Shown: positions 10,714 through 21,913, counted from the first letter of the stretch. The stretch: DNA of 64,000 bases from Plotosus lineatus (GCA_024760905.1 CM045729.1:54590080-54654079); one strand, 5' to 3'. Numbers and translations are program-made. Notes: generated from the letters alone by a model not told the origin.

Positions 10714-11521
10714 ACTGAACAAATGTTACTTTCCAGCATTTTGTAAAATCCCTCTCAGAAGTGTAGAGGCAGCTGCAGCCAAAAAAAATGAGATCAACAT
10801 AATTCATTTGGAAAGAAAAGAGTAGGATTGGGGTAATTTTTTATCGAAAGTATAACAATGTCGGTAGGCTTGGGAATTAAGCAAGCTTTATACAATAAGA
10901 GACTATAACAGATAATCATTTCATTTGAAGTCATTAAGTATATTTTACTGTTTATTCAATAATACTATCCTAAGAAAATAATTTTACATTAGACGCAGCC
11001 TTGTGATTCATATTATGACCCATCTGGGTTTAGGGTTTATTTTACAGTAAAACATTGCTCATACGTGTTGGCATGGAATATTGTCTTTCTTGGAGTTTCT
11101 AGGACACAATAAGTAAGGATCCACTTGGAAAGTTCTAGAGAAAGTTACACCTCTTGATTTCTTAATAAGTCAAAATGTAAACAATATTCATCTGTTTTAA
11201 TTTTTAATTTAGTATATTAAACAGAGAGATGGTTATGCTGTAGCTTATTAAAAGGATTTTTATAACTGTGAAATATGCTAAAATATAAAAAAATTAAACA
11301 TATTGTATTTTGTCTCAACATACAGAGTCCCACTATATGCCTGTTTAATCTGTTTTTATCATAAAAAGTCATTTTGCTCGTGACTGTTTTTGTAATGTTG
11401 TCTTAAGGCTGATAGGCACCAACTTAACATCCTGATAGAAGGGTTCGATACCCCGCTCCTCTCTTGTGTGTTCAGAGAATCCAAATTTAATAAGAAATAT
11501 TCACCTAACATATACCTAATG

Positions 11522-11863
11522 TGGGCAGTAGTGGCCTGGTGGGATAGGGCACTGGATCGTTGATCCTAAGGTTGGGGGTTCGAGTCCCACTCTCTACAAG
11601 GTTGTCACTATCCCCCCCAGTGCAGCTAACTGGGTTATCAAAGGCCGCCCTTATCTCTCACTGTCTATGGTGAGAGGTTCATGTAAAAGAACCATTGCTG
11701 ACTTTCATAAAGAATAGCTGCAAAGCCATCAGCGTGTTTCTGCCCTGCGATGGTCTGGCAAGCTGTGCAGGGGGTACTCTGCCCTCGCCCGGAGTCGGCT
11801 GGTATGGGTGCCAGCCTCCCCACGACCCTAATTAGCATTAAACGGTTCCAGAAAATGAACTGA
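11522..11863 (+). mobile_element. tRNA-derived SINE, family A with alternate tail
   Basis: Head GGGCAGTAGTGGCCTGGTGG, B-box GGTTCGAGTCCCACTC, body GCCGCCCTTATCTCTCACTG, tail CCACGACCCTAATTAGCATT. It is flanked by near-identical AACATATACCTAATGT / AACATAGCTAATGT. Confidence 0.85.
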
Positions 11864-12032
11864 ACATAGCTAATGTTTTCAAAAAGGATCTTTCTCAGAA
11901 GACAAAGAGGAAAAATCTCTTAAAAAGCAGATATCTTTTGATACAAAGGTCAGTTCACTGCTTGTTTATGTCTAATATACACTGCCCTGCCAAATAAATA
12001 AATAAATAAAAGTGTTCCTTTTGATTTGATTA

Positions 12033-12344
12033 GTGGGGCCAGTGGCGTAGTAGTTAGGGTGCTGCGCTCATGATCGGAAGGTTGTGAGTTCGAATCCCAC
12101 TGAGACCCTCACTGTGCTAAGACCCCTGGGCAAGGTCTCAACCACAAGTGTGCCTCTGTTCACCCAGCAGTATAAATGGGTACCAGTAAAAATATACTGG
12201 GAAGGTAACCTGCGATGGACTAGCGTCTCATCCAGGGGGAGTTGAACTCCTCGTCGCTTCACGCTACAGAAACCGGGGATAAGCACCGGCCTGATGAGCC
12301 ACAAGGCTTGGGTGTAAAAACCCAACAGACTTACCTTTACCTTA
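12033..12344 (+). mobile_element. tRNA-derived SINE, family B
   Basis: 16-bp duplication CCTTTTGATTTGATTA (12017-12032, 12345-12360). Begins GTGGGGCCAGTGGCGTAGTA with B-box GAGTTCGAATCCCACTG and ends AACCCAACAGACTTACCTTT. Same family, opposite orientation, as 4711-5016. Confidence 0.88.
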
Positions 12345-12686
12345 CCTTTTGATTTGATTACAGCATGCATTCATCTTAGATAATGCCACAACTTAATGTC
12401 ATAACAGTGCAATGATTCCAGGTTTTAATAATGCACTGGTCAGTTCTTTACACTATTTTTTGTAATTTCAGCAGTCTCTTTAGCGGATTAACTTTCTTGA
12501 TGCAGGTAAATAATATGACTCTTCTGAAACACAGTGACCACCTTTCCACAACTACAGGGTATGCCTTCTGGCATTCGATTAAAGGCAGGGATCACCAACC
12601 TTTCTGAAACTGAGAGCTACTGCTTGGGTACCAATTAATGCGAAGGGCTACCAGGTCAATACACACTTCTGAAAGTTGCTCAATTT

Positions 12687-12818
12687 TGTTAAACCTGGGG
12701 TGTGTGTGTAGGACCCAAAGATGCAGGAGACCAAAAGAAAGTTCAAACGATTTAAGAAACACTAGGGATAGTAAATTACGGGAATACTAAGTAGAGGGAA
12801 CTGGTCGAGCACGAAGCG
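12687..12818 (-). repeat. 3' LTR of the Ty3/Gypsy element, distal piece
   Basis: Matches the outer (distal) third of the intact LTR up to GGTCGAGCACGAAGC, where unrelated LINE sequence begins. Confidence 0.92.
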
Positions 12819-12898
12819 ATATAAATACATCTACTGTGCGACTGAACACATCAGCAGTGATGTTCCTGGAATCATTGGGTGTTTCGGATCTTTCAACA

Positions 12899-13441
12899 TC
12901 ATACACCCTCATTCAGGTGACCCAGCTGGGGCTGATCAGACCCCGGCTTGTGTCCAGTTGGCACACTAGCTGCAACGACTCCATGGTTCTCCTCTCTTGA
13001 GCCACAGCTATCTTGTCCTCTCTGCCGCTTTGGTAGTATTGCGGATGTTCTCTTCTCCTCTGTTGCCTGACGATGCCTAGATAACCCATGAGCCTTGGCG
13101 AAGGACCGGGCCGCAAAGCCTCTGCAGCCAACCTCCACTGGAAGACACTTCACCCTCCATCCTGATTGCTGACAGTCTTTCATCAGTCCTATGTACTTGG
13201 AAAGCTTCCTCTCAAAGGCTTCTTCCAGGTGGTCTTCCCACGGGACAGTCAACTCCAGCAGCGTCACTTGCTTGGTGGCCTCTGACACAAGGACAATGTC
13301 AGGACAGAGGGTGGTGACTGCAATATGGCTAGGGAACTTCAACTGGTATTCAAGATCCACTAGCAGCTGCCAGTCTCTTGCAGAGGTCAGAATGCCTGTT
13401 GGGGGTCTGTTAGCTGGGGCAGCCTGCTCCCCAGCCCTCAC
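12899..13441 (-). pseudogene. RLE-LINE restriction-like endonuclease domain
   Basis: ARDWQLLVDLEYQLKFPSHI, then CPDIVLVSEATKQVTLLELT and VPWEDHLEEAFERK. The PD..(12-14)..ELT pattern plus downstream Lys is the PD-(D/E)xK-type active site of R2-like elements. VEVGCRGFAARS follows, a conserved block of this group. Confidence 0.85.
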
Positions 13442-13925
13442 AAAGGCAATGATATTCTTAGGGGGGGCGGAATTGTTTTGCCAAAGCCAATCCCGTGCTG
13501 AAGGCCTCGGCGATGGTCTTCAGGACTTGGTCATGCCTCTACCGGTAGCGCCTGTTGTCTCACGCCCACCGCCTTGCAGGATCTTGTTTTCTCCACAGCA
13601 GCTCTCACCTCCTCTTGGACCAGGCACCTCCTCTCCTTCCCCCTGATGTTTATTTGTGGAGTTGAGAGGGAACCTAAGCCAGCTCGGCCCCTCGAGACCA
13701 CTCCCACCAGAGACTTGTGGCACAGCCTAGCTTCTGCCATTTGAACGGCCTGTTCCGCCTTCCACTTCCTGCCCATCCTCACTTGGATTCCAGCATTAGC
13801 CACCTTTGGATCGCTGGAGTCCCTGTACAGCACCACCTCTCTAGCTCTGGTAACCATGAACTCCTCTTCCAAGGATTTAAACGGCAGCCGCAATTTGTTA
13901 TTGCGCCCATAGAGTGCAATGCTAC

Positions 13926-14694
13926 TTAGGCTCTTTGGTAACCCCAGCCATCTCCGGAGGTGGTTACTGGTTTCCTCTCCAAGATCTCTACTGTGGATAG
14001 TGGGACAGCATAGATGAGGAGCAGCCACAGGATCCTGGAGAGGATACCGTGCTGATAAACCCATGCCTTGAATTTTCCAGGTAGACCGGACTTTAGCCAG
14101 CCCTCCAACTCACCACAAGTCATCTGGATGGATGCTGTGTCTTTGAGAGAGCTGTCAAAAACCTTGCCCAGACTCTTGACTGGCCTCTCTGAGATTGTTG
14201 GGATGGCTGTGCCTGCGATGTTGAAATGGAACTTGTCCTCTACCTTTCCTTTCCTCAGCACCATCGACCTAGATTTTTCAGGTTTAAAGCTCATTTGGGC
14301 CCACACCATCATCTTCTCCAGCCCATTGAGGATCCACCGACATCCTGGGATTGACTCTGTGGTGACTGTAAGGTCATCCATGAATGCTCTAATAGGTGGC
14401 TGCCGTTGACCTGAGCTCATCAGGGGTCCTCTGCATTCTGGCTCAACAGACTTGGTGAGCATTCATAGTCAAGGAGAATAGTGATACTGAGATGGTACAC
14501 CCTGTGATGATGCCCATCTCTACCTTGTGCCAACTAGATGGAGTTACTCCTGAAGAGACCCTTGACCTGAAGTTGTTGTAGTAGTCAGAGATGAGGTCTC
14601 TACACCTGCCAGGGACATAATGTTTTACCAGGGTAAGCTGGACTAACTTATGGGGGATGGAGCCATATGCATTGGCTAAGTCAAGCCATAACAT
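13926..14694 (-). pseudogene. RLE-LINE reverse transcriptase palm
   Basis: LWLDLANAYGSIPHKLVQL carries the first catalytic Asp (motif A); after a frame change near 14450, PIRAFMDDLTVTTESI carries the AxMDD catalytic box (motif C) and SFKPEKSRSMVLRKGK follows (motif D). Two frames are needed, so no intact enzyme. Confidence 0.85.
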
Positions 14695-14724
14695 GGCCAG
14701 ATTGCCTCTCTTTTCTTTGGCCTC

Positions 14725-15681
14725 TCAAATGAGCTGCGTCACCACACCTGTAGGCTCCACACAGCCTGGCATCCCCGCAATGCCACCTTTCTGGACTGAT
14801 GTGTCGATGTAAGCGTTTCTTGCTATGTATAAGCACAGTCTCTTGGAGATGGCACTGAAGAAGATCTTTGATTCAATGCATAGGAGGGAGATGATGCGGA
14901 ACTGGTCAAGCCGGGTGGAGCCTTCCTCCTTCGGAATCCACACCCCTTCAGCCATTCGCCATTGCTCTGGGATCCTCCCCTTTCTCCAGAAGACTCTCAG
15001 GATTTTCCACAGTCGCAGTAGTATTTTGGGACAGTTCTTGTACACTTTGTACGAAATGCCACTTGGTCCTGAAGCAGAGCATGCTCTGGCTTTATGAACA
15101 GCCTCTTTGATTTCCCTTAGCTTCAGCTCCAACATATCAAACTGCACCTCAGGTTCAGGGCGATCAATGAGGATATTGCAATCTCCCAGCTCCATTTCTC
15201 TTCTGGAATCACTGAACATCTGTGAGAGATGTTGATCGATGTCTTCCTTTGAGGAGGTAAGTTTGCCGCTGCGTTTCTGGCCTAGTAGGTCTTTTGAGAA
15301 CTTGAAAAGGTTGGCTATAAAGGCCGCTCCTTTGCGTGCCCTCTCGCGTCGCCACCGCCGATGCCACTCTGCCCGGCGGAGGACCCTTATCCTCTGGATG
15401 GACAACAACTGGGCTAGGCTGGAATGCTCCTCATCCCTGGCCTCTTTATACTGAGACTTCAGCATTTTCATCTCTCTCCTTATGCGGTGGATCTTCTTTG
15501 CTCTGTGGTTCTTTGTATAGGATGTTCCCGAAATTTTCTTCTCCTCTTCGCCAAACCGCTCGGCTGCTAACCCAACAATGATTGTTGTCATGGTTTGCAG
15601 CTTCCGATCCGCCTCACCCTTTGACACTGACTCCAAAATTTGGTCCATGTCATCATCAAATTGCTTCCACAATGAAGTCAT
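14725..15681 (-). pseudogene. RLE-LINE reverse transcriptase, N-terminal part
   Basis: 318-residue open stretch with RRAEWHRRWRRERARKGAAF, ARACSASGPSGISYKVYKNC, GRIPEQWRMAEGVWIPKE and FRIISLLCIESKIFF, RT motifs 0-2 in the R2-like form. It continues in another frame at 14694. Confidence 0.85.
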
Positions 15682-15888
15682 AGTAGCTGCCGGCCACTTA
15701 AGCTGCCTTTGCTTTGACTAGGTGCTCAAGGAGCACAATGTCAACACTTGGAGGTTCCGAGCACTGTGGGGTGACTCTGGGCAAGGCCCCTCCTGCATCT
15801 CATCAGGTGTAACACCTGTGCGTTGTGTTGTTCCTGCTCCCCCCCAAACAATTTATCTCTGCTTGGTGGATTTTCAACCTATGCAGGC

Positions 15889-16106
15889 TTGAACCAGGGG
15901 TCAAAGAGAAAGCTGAGGAGCAGAATCACGGGGAAAATAATCTTCTGACATCGCCGCTCCCATTTATGGCTGGCTGCTTGCTGATTGCAGATAGGGACCA
16001 GGTGCGCTCTGCTTGGAACTCACCTACCAGCAACTGCCACGCCCCTTGCCAACACCTGCAATGATTAAAAAAGAGTTAATTCCGCCAACCAGCACAGACC
16101 ATAACA
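15889..16106 (-). repeat. 3' LTR of the Ty3/Gypsy element, internal-side piece
   Basis: Resumes LTR sequence at TTGAACCAGGGGTCAAAGAG and runs to the LTR boundary CAGACCATAACA. The two pieces together equal one LTR. Confidence 0.92.
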
Positions 16107-16117
16107 GTACCCCCTCC

Positions 16118-16330
16118 TTAAGGGGCGCCACCAAGCACCCGACCAGGCTTGTCTGGGAACTGGCGATAGAATTCATCTAATAAGTCCGGGTCCAGGATTA
16201 GGGAGTGGGGAATCCATGAACACTCTTCGGGACCATACCCCTCCCAGTCCACTAAATACTGAAACCCTTGACCCCGCCTGCGTACATCAAGGATATGGTT
16301 GACTGTGTATACGGGATGTCCATCAATCAA
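16118..16330 (-). pseudogene. Gypsy integrase C-terminal chromodomain
   Basis: [20 protein letters not shown], then [14 protein letters not shown], the chromodomain fold motif with aromatic-cage residues Y, W and W. It is preceded (16769-16323) by the integrase C-terminal region with [14 protein letters not shown] and [12 protein letters not shown] text [12 protein letters not shown]. Chromodomains direct integration in this clade. Confidence 0.9.
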
Positions 16331-16746
16331 TCAGGGAGGAGGGGGTGGGGGGGTCAGTGGGGGGGATGGCTACCTCGGGTTTAATTAGAGAAACATGAAA
16401 TACTGGGTGTACCTTGAGTGAGGGTGGGAGTCTCAGTCGGATGGCACTGGGGTTTATAATTTTCTCTATTACATAGGGCCCAATGTATCTGGGAGGTAGT
16501 TTTTTGGAGTCAACATGCAGGGGCAGGTCCCGGGAGGAGAGCCACACTTGTTGCCTGACCGTGTAAGGAGGTGCCGGGGTTCGGTGGCGATTGGCAATCT
16601 TCCAGTTTTGGGCCACTGTTTGTTCCAGGGCAGCCCGTGCTTCTTTCCAGACCCTGCGTGCTCTGTGAAACTGTGCCTGGACCGATGGGACAGCCACCTC
16701 AACCTCCTGGCTGGGAAACAGGGCGGTTAGGGGGGGTTGGAACCCA

Positions 16747-17310
16747 TTAATCACCATGAAGGGGGACATCCCGGTGGCGGTTCAGATCAGAGAATTGTGT
16801 GCGTATTCGACCCATGGGAGGTGTGCGGCCCAAGAGGCTGGGAGGCGGGAGGCGACGCAGCGCAGAGAGGACCCGAGGCTTTGTTTCGCAGGTTCTGCCT
16901 GCCCGTTTGACTGAGGGTAGTAGCCAGAGGTCAAGCTGCAGGAGACTCCCAAGGTGTCGCAGAATGCCCTCCAAACTCTGGATGCAAACTGGGGGCCCCG
17001 GTCTGAAACGACGTCCTGGGGATGCCATGGAGCCAAAAGACGTGTTGGATTAGTAGACCAGCTGTTTCCATTGCCGAGGGGAGTTTGGGTAGGGCAACGA
17101 AATGGACCGCCTTGGAGACCCGATCCACTACTGTCAGGATAACCGTGTTGCTCTCAGACGGGGGTAAACCTGTGACGAAATCCACCGCAATGTGCAACCA
17201 GGGCCAATGGGGAATGGGTAAGGATTGGCGGAGACCTGTGGGTGCACTATGGGAGGACTTGCTCCGGACACAGGTGGCGCACATCCCACAAACTCCCTGG
17301 AGTCAGCTGC
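16747..17310 (-). pseudogene. Gypsy integrase remnant
   Basis: Minus frames give [16 protein letters not shown] (end of the HHCC finger), then [15 protein letters not shown] with the first catalytic Asp, [18 protein letters not shown] with the second Asp, and [10 protein letters not shown] with the catalytic Glu. A one-base shift near 16980-17030 separates the two Asp motifs into different frames. Confidence 0.88.
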
Positions 17311-17679
17311 CATCGTTGGCCACCAGAAGCGTTGTCGGAACAGGAAGAGAGTTTGGTGGGCTCCGGGGTGGCAGGCTAACTTTGAGGAGTGAGCCCACTG
17401 AAGTGCTGGGGTTCTGGCCGGCGGGGAAACATATAGTCGACCTAGGGAGCACCCGACGGGCTCCAGTTCCCCCTGATGGGCATCCCGAACTAGTCGTTCT
17501 ACCTTCCATTGGGCTGCTCCGAGTATACAGGAGGAAAGCAGGATGGTCTCATGGTAGTGTCTTCACCCGAGGAGAACTGCCTGGAGAGAGCATCTGGCTT
17601 TGTATTCCGGGAGCCAGGTCAGTATGTCAGTGTGAAGTTGAACTTCCCCAAGTGGAGTGACCATCGTGCCTGACGGGAG

Positions 17680-18065
17680 TTCAACCTCTTGGCTGTACGG
17701 AGGTAGGATAAGTTTTTATGGTTGGTCCAGACCACAAAGGGGTGGGCTGCCCCTTCCAGCCAGTGCCTCCACTCCTGGAGCGCCAAGACCACCGCCAGCA
17801 GCTCACGATTCCCAACATCGTAACTCTAATCTGCCGGGGACAAGCAACGGGAGAAGAAAGCGCATGGGTGGAGCTTCTGGTCGGTGGGAGACCATTGGGA
17901 GAGGACTGCCCCCACCCCTGAGTCCGAAGCGTCGACTTCCACCACAAACTGCAGCGAGGGGTCCGGGTGGATCAGTACGGGCGCGTGGACGAATTTCGCC
18001 TTCAGCCTGTCAAACGCTGCCTGGGCACTTGGGGACGACTGGAAGGGGGTCTTGGGTGATGTCAA
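17680..18065 (-). pseudogene. Gypsy RNase H domain remnant
   Basis: Frame from 18065 contains [38 protein letters not shown] and [15 protein letters not shown]. The DASDSG..AVLSQ motif marks Gypsy RNase H. Frame breaks appear on the C-terminal side. Confidence 0.85.
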
Positions 18066-18329
18066 CTATGTGAGGGGGCCTGCTAGGCGGCTGTAGTCCC
18101 GCACACACTGGCGATAAAAGTTTGCGAACCCCAGGAACCTCTGCAGCTGTTTCCGTGTCCCTGGAGTCGGCCACTCCGCCACTGCCTTCACCTTCGCCGG
18201 ATCGGGTCCTATCTGCCTCTTCTCCACGATGAACCCCAGGAACGAGATTGAGGGGACATGAAACTCGCATTTTTCTGCATTAACGAACAATTTGTTCTCC
18301 AAGAGCTGTGTATGGTGAGGGTGCGCCAG
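18066..18329 (-). pseudogene. Gypsy reverse transcriptase, C-terminal stub
   Basis: Minus frame has [19 protein letters not shown], then [21 protein letters not shown], the RT thumb/connection region. The fingers and palm with the YxDD box should precede it but the sequence runs almost directly from the post-protease [11 protein letters not shown] text into this stub, so the catalytic core has been deleted. Confidence 0.85.
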
Positions 18330-18692
18330 TCAATGTGGGGATTGTGGGTCTGCAACCATGGCCACCCCAACACTAATGGAGAGAGAGAGAGAGAGAGGGG
18401 CAGGGAGAACAAACAGTTCCAAATATACCTGGTGGTTATCAGACAAACTGAACTTAACTGGCTTGGTCTTGTGCGTGACGTGAGCGATGAGTCGGCCATC
18501 TATGGCCACTACCTCCTTGGGGGTCTCAAGTTCATACACGGGTAGGTCATGGAGCTCAACCATCCACGGATCGATAAAGTTAGTGTCAGCGCCTGAGTCA
18601 ATAAATACGTCCACAGGATGAGAGTGTTGCGCGGAGTGTAGCGTACCTTGAACTTGCAGGCGCTTTCCGGGTGCCATGGAGGATCCTCTCAT
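18330..18692 (-). pseudogene. Gypsy aspartic protease region
   Basis: Frame from 18692 includes HPVDVFIDSGADTNFIDPWM, the retropepsin DSGA active-site motif, then the spacer before RT. The frame passes into a microsatellite-like GA run near 18379-18400 and ends. Confidence 0.85.
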
Positions 18693-18699
18693 CGCTGTC

Positions 18700-19642
18700 G
18701 GGCTCTGCCGCGCGGGGCACTGGGCGAGGTAATGACCCTTCTCGGCCTAGTAAATGCAGAGATGATTGGCCAGCCACCAGTGCCTCTCTTCAACCGTCAG
18801 TCTGGTGCGGTTCACCTGCATGGGTTCTTGGCTGTCATCCTCCCTCAGAGGGGGAAATGGCGAGTGAGTTCGAGGTGGGGCCCCCTTCCAGGATCTATCC
18901 CTCTCTCTCAGCCGGTTGTCCAGTCTGGTAGACAAGGCGATTAATTCCTCCAGAGTAGTCATCTCGTCTCGGGCCGCGAGCTCGTCTTTCAGCCGTTCAT
19001 TGAGCCCCTGCAGGAAAGCCCCCCGAAGTGCGGGGTCGTTCCAGGTGCTTTCAATGGTGAGAATCCGGAATCGGATGGCGTACTCCGCCACTGAGCCTTG
19101 CCAAATACGTAGGATCTGGGAGCTCACCTCCTCCCCTTTCACCGGACGATCGAAAACCTTCTTCATTTCTCGCATGAACTGATCTACCTGGGAGCATAAT
19201 TCCGGGGTATGGGTAGCGACCACTAGTGCCCAGGATGAGGCTTGCTCTGTGAGTAGGCTCATGATGAAGGCGGTTTTAGCTTGATCAGTGGCGTGTGTGA
19301 GCAGCTGCTGGCTGAAGACGAGCGAGCACTGGTGAAGGCATTGTGCGCAGGAGCCGTTTGCGCCCGAATACCTGGCTGGCGTGGGGATGAGAGGTTCTCG
19401 GTGCGCGGGGAGTATCACTGGTGCTGGCGCTGCTGCAGAAGCAGAAAGTGAAGGGTAAGGGACGAGGTCGTGGCAGCGAGGTGAGTGGCGACGGTGTCCA
19501 TCCTTCCGCCAAGCTGCGCCAAGCTGGTGGTTATGTGCTGGAGATTGTCCATCATCTGATGCAAGGTGGTGTCGTGTCGTCCCAGCAGGGCGCCCTGGTC
19601 GGATAGTGTCTGCCGAAGCTGTGCGATCTCCGCTGGGTCCAT
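18700..19642 (-). pseudogene. Gypsy gag remnant
   Basis: Starts MDPAEIAQLRQTLSDQGALL at 19642 and continues after a frameshift near 19415. The second frame (19418-18747) keeps the capsid-like FIMSLLTEQASSWA, VFDRPVKGEEV, FLQGLNERLKDELA text. A CCHC zinc knuckle follows near 18770-18700 (GHYLAQCP) but its second cysteine position is lost at a stop. Confidence 0.85.
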
Positions 19643-19661
19643 GTTTCCGGTCAGAAGATTC

Positions 19662-20015
19662 TGTTAAACCTGGGGTGTGTGTAGGACCCAGAGATGCAGG
19701 AGACCAAAAGAAAGCTCAAACGATTTATTAAACACTAGGGATAGTAAATCACTGGAATACTAAGTCAAGGGAACTGGTCGAGCATGAAGCAAGAACCAGG
19801 GGTCAAAGAGAAAGCCGAGGAGCAGAATGACGGGTAAAACAATCTTCTGACATTGGAGGGAAGCGCACCGCTCCCATTTATAGCTGGCTGCTTGTTGATT
19901 GCAGATAGGGACCAGGTGCGCTCTACTTGGAACTCGCCTACCGGCAACCGCCATGCCCCTCGCCAGTGCCTGCAATGATTAGCGTTAATTCCGCCAGCCA
20001 GCACAGACCATAACA
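19662..20015 (-). repeat. 5' LTR of the Ty3/Gypsy element
   Basis: 354 bp, complete. It matches 12687-12818 plus 15889-16106 with scattered substitutions, e.g. AGATGCAGGAGACCAAAAGA and GGGAACTGGTCGAGCA. Termini are TGTTAT...TAACA on the minus strand. Confidence 0.93.
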
Positions 20016-20249
20016 AATTTACCTTTAATTATATGTTATTATTAATAATGAATGAGATTTATCTATGTGAAGATATTGATGTGATTGAAAAAAAAGCAAA
20101 AAAATTAGATGCAGCTCAATGGAGAGTGGCATTATAGAGCCGTGGGCCTGTTCTAAAAATAGCAGTGAACAGGCCCACGGGCGACTCATGTTGTCCTTGC
20201 GGGCGACCTGGTGCCCATAGGCACCATGTTGGTGACCCCTGGATGAAGG

Positions 20250-21175
20250 AATGAAAAGGTAGTCACTGCATTAATTAAGATAAAGCACCATATTACCTTC
20301 TGACTGCAACAAATGAATCACTGCTGTAAATATCTGCTGCCAAAATCAGGGAAGCATACATACATACAAATCCAGGGAAAATGGGAATAACTTGTTTATC
20401 ACAATGCTTATTTTAAAACTCCTAAATTGCAATACTAAGAACATGAGCAATTTCATAACCGTCTTGGTACTTGGTATAAAATTGATAATTTCTCACACAT
20501 TGTGCATTCAATTTATTATATACAATACTTTAATTTCACCTGATGTGGGTGATTCTTTACTGCTACTCTTTGTCCAGAAGGTGGCGGTACAGGACAGAAT
20601 CTTACAATAATTTACCTTATTTTTGAACTAGTATAGACACAATTAGTATGTCCAGTAAGTGGCATTGTTTGTTATTCAGTGGACTGGAAAGTGCAATATT
20701 CCAAATATAAATCTCAGATCCTGTATTATATAGACCATTGAAATAAAACTATTTTTGTACTAAAGCAAACAGCTTTAACAGAGGAAAATTATTCCAAGTA
20801 AATTAAAAAAAAGAAAGAAAATGCCCTAATGTAGCATTTATGTATTTGTTTGTTTGTTTTTGTTTAAATAGGTCATTCTGAAGCTGTGCAAAGTCGTATT
20901 TGGATGAATCTCTCATAGTCTTCCCTCATATAAACATAAGCTGCAAATGTATTTTACTGATGGATAGTGAACATTTTTCATGCTTTATACAAAAATAATC
21001 ATGAATAAAATATTTGATTATTAATATTAATGGCATTATTTAATTTCTGTTTTGGTAAAAGTATTGAAAATCTGTTTCGTGGAATATGGTAACATGGACT
21101 GAAATATTTACTTTACATGATTTATTCAGTGAAGTTTAGAGGAAACACTTCAGTTTGCTTACACCAAAAAAGTGT
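20250..21175. other. AT-rich stretch, nothing recognised
   Basis: No exon-like frame with family motifs, no inverted ends and no clear repeat apart from short A/T runs. Confidence 0.5.
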
Positions 21176-21177
21176 TC

Positions 21178-21475
21178 TTGGGGCGGTGGTGGCTTGGTTG
21201 TAGGGTGCTGGATTACCCCAAGGTTGGGATTTCATGACCCACTATGAATGGGTTGTCACTGCTGTTTCCCCAGTGCAGCTAACTGGGTTATCAAAGGCCG
21301 ACCACGTCTCTCACTGTCTACGGTCAGAGGCATGTAAAAGAATATTATTGACTTTCGTCAACAGTAACCGTATAACTGTCTGCTTGTTTCTGCCCTGCGA
21401 TGGCCTGGCGAGGGGCATTAGCCTTCCCGCAACCCTAATTTGGATTAAACGGTTCAGAAAATGAAAGAATGAATG
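21178..21475 (+). mobile_element. tRNA-derived SINE, family A, alternate tail, diverged
   Basis: GGGGCGGTGGTGGCTTGGTT head, CAGTGCAGCTAACTGGGTTA body, CGCAACCCTAATTTGGATTA tail, ending in (GAAT)n. Internal deletions relative to the 10.4 kb copy. Confidence 0.8.
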
Positions 21476-21566
21476 AATGAATAGTCTGAAATTTTTACTC
21501 ATGGATTATTCGAAATTTACTGTATATAGCTTGAATAATGATGGCGTACATTCATGTGAGATTTCC

Positions 21567-21913
21567 TTTCAGCTTTTCCCCTTTATCAGGGGTCGCCACA
21601 GCGAATGATTCGCACGTTTTTATTTGGCATAGGTTTTTATGTCGGATGCCCTTCCTGAAACAACCCTTTAGCAAGAGACACAAACACGCTGACGGCTTTG
21701 CAGCTACTCTTTAGGTCAGTCAACAATGGTTCTTTTACATGCCTCTCACCATAGACAGTGAGAGACATGGCCCGCCTTTGAGAACCCAGTTAGCCGCACT
21801 GGGGGGCAGTGACAACATTGTGGAGAGTGGGACTTGAAACCCCCCCCCCCCCCCCCCCAACCTTAGGGTCAGCAATCCAGCACCCTATACCAATAGACCA
21901 CCACTGCCCCTCA
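21567..21913 (-). mobile_element. tRNA-derived SINE, family A with LINE-matching tail
   Basis: Plus strand starts with the reversed LINE end (TTTCAGCTTTTCCCC...AGGGGTCGCCACAGCGAATG), then GTCGGATGCCCTTCCTGAAA, body and head ending CCACCACTGCCCCT. A 19-bp C run (21839-21858) has grown in the B-box region. Confidence 0.85.

Larger units (their letters stand above)
12819..15888 (-). mobile_element. non-LTR retrotransposon with restriction-like endonuclease
   Basis: Inserted in the Gypsy 3' LTR. Minus-strand order: RT N-terminal and fingers (15681-14725), palm part LDLANAYGSIPH (14694-14443), the catalytic box AFMDDL (in 14462-13926), a long thumb/linker (14064-13531) and a C-terminal RLE domain (13441-12899). 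RT first and endonuclease last is the layout of R2/R4/NeSL/HERO-group LINEs; fish HERO elements are a likely match. Frames are broken by at least four shifts or stops. Confidence 0.85.
12687..20015 (-). mobile_element. Ty3/Gypsy (chromodomain) LTR retrotransposon, defective
   Basis: Two LTRs begin TGTTATGG and end TTTAACA on the minus strand, inside a perfect 5-bp duplication AATTT (12682-12686, 20016-20020). The internal region in minus order has gag, protease (DSGA), a truncated reverse transcriptase, RNase H, integrase and a C-terminal chromodomain, the order of chromodomain-bearing Ty3/Gypsy elements. All frames are interrupted and most of the RT core is missing, so this copy is dead. The 3' LTR (12687-16106) is split by a LINE. 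It interrupts a hAT element. Confidence 0.93.
12586..20241. mobile_element. hAT-type element split by a Ty3/Gypsy insertion
   Basis: Outer inverted ends: CAGGGATCACCAACCTTTCT on the left and, inward from the right, CAGGGGTCACCAACATGGTG. Flanking 8-mers ATTAAAGG and GATGAAGG agree at 5 of 8, as in an old insertion. The hAT parts are 12586-12686 and 20016-20241; the rest is the Gypsy element. No transposase coding seen. Confidence 0.7.

Noticed and set aside
12033..12110. tRNA gene at the family B SINE head
   Set aside because: Same reason: it is the promoter-bearing head of a SINE with a 16-bp duplication.
13191..13646. 151-codon plus-strand frame
   Set aside because: It is the antisense shadow of the RLE-LINE coding strand.
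17022..17660. 212-codon plus-strand frame
   Set aside because: Antisense to the Gypsy integrase region; no domain of its own.
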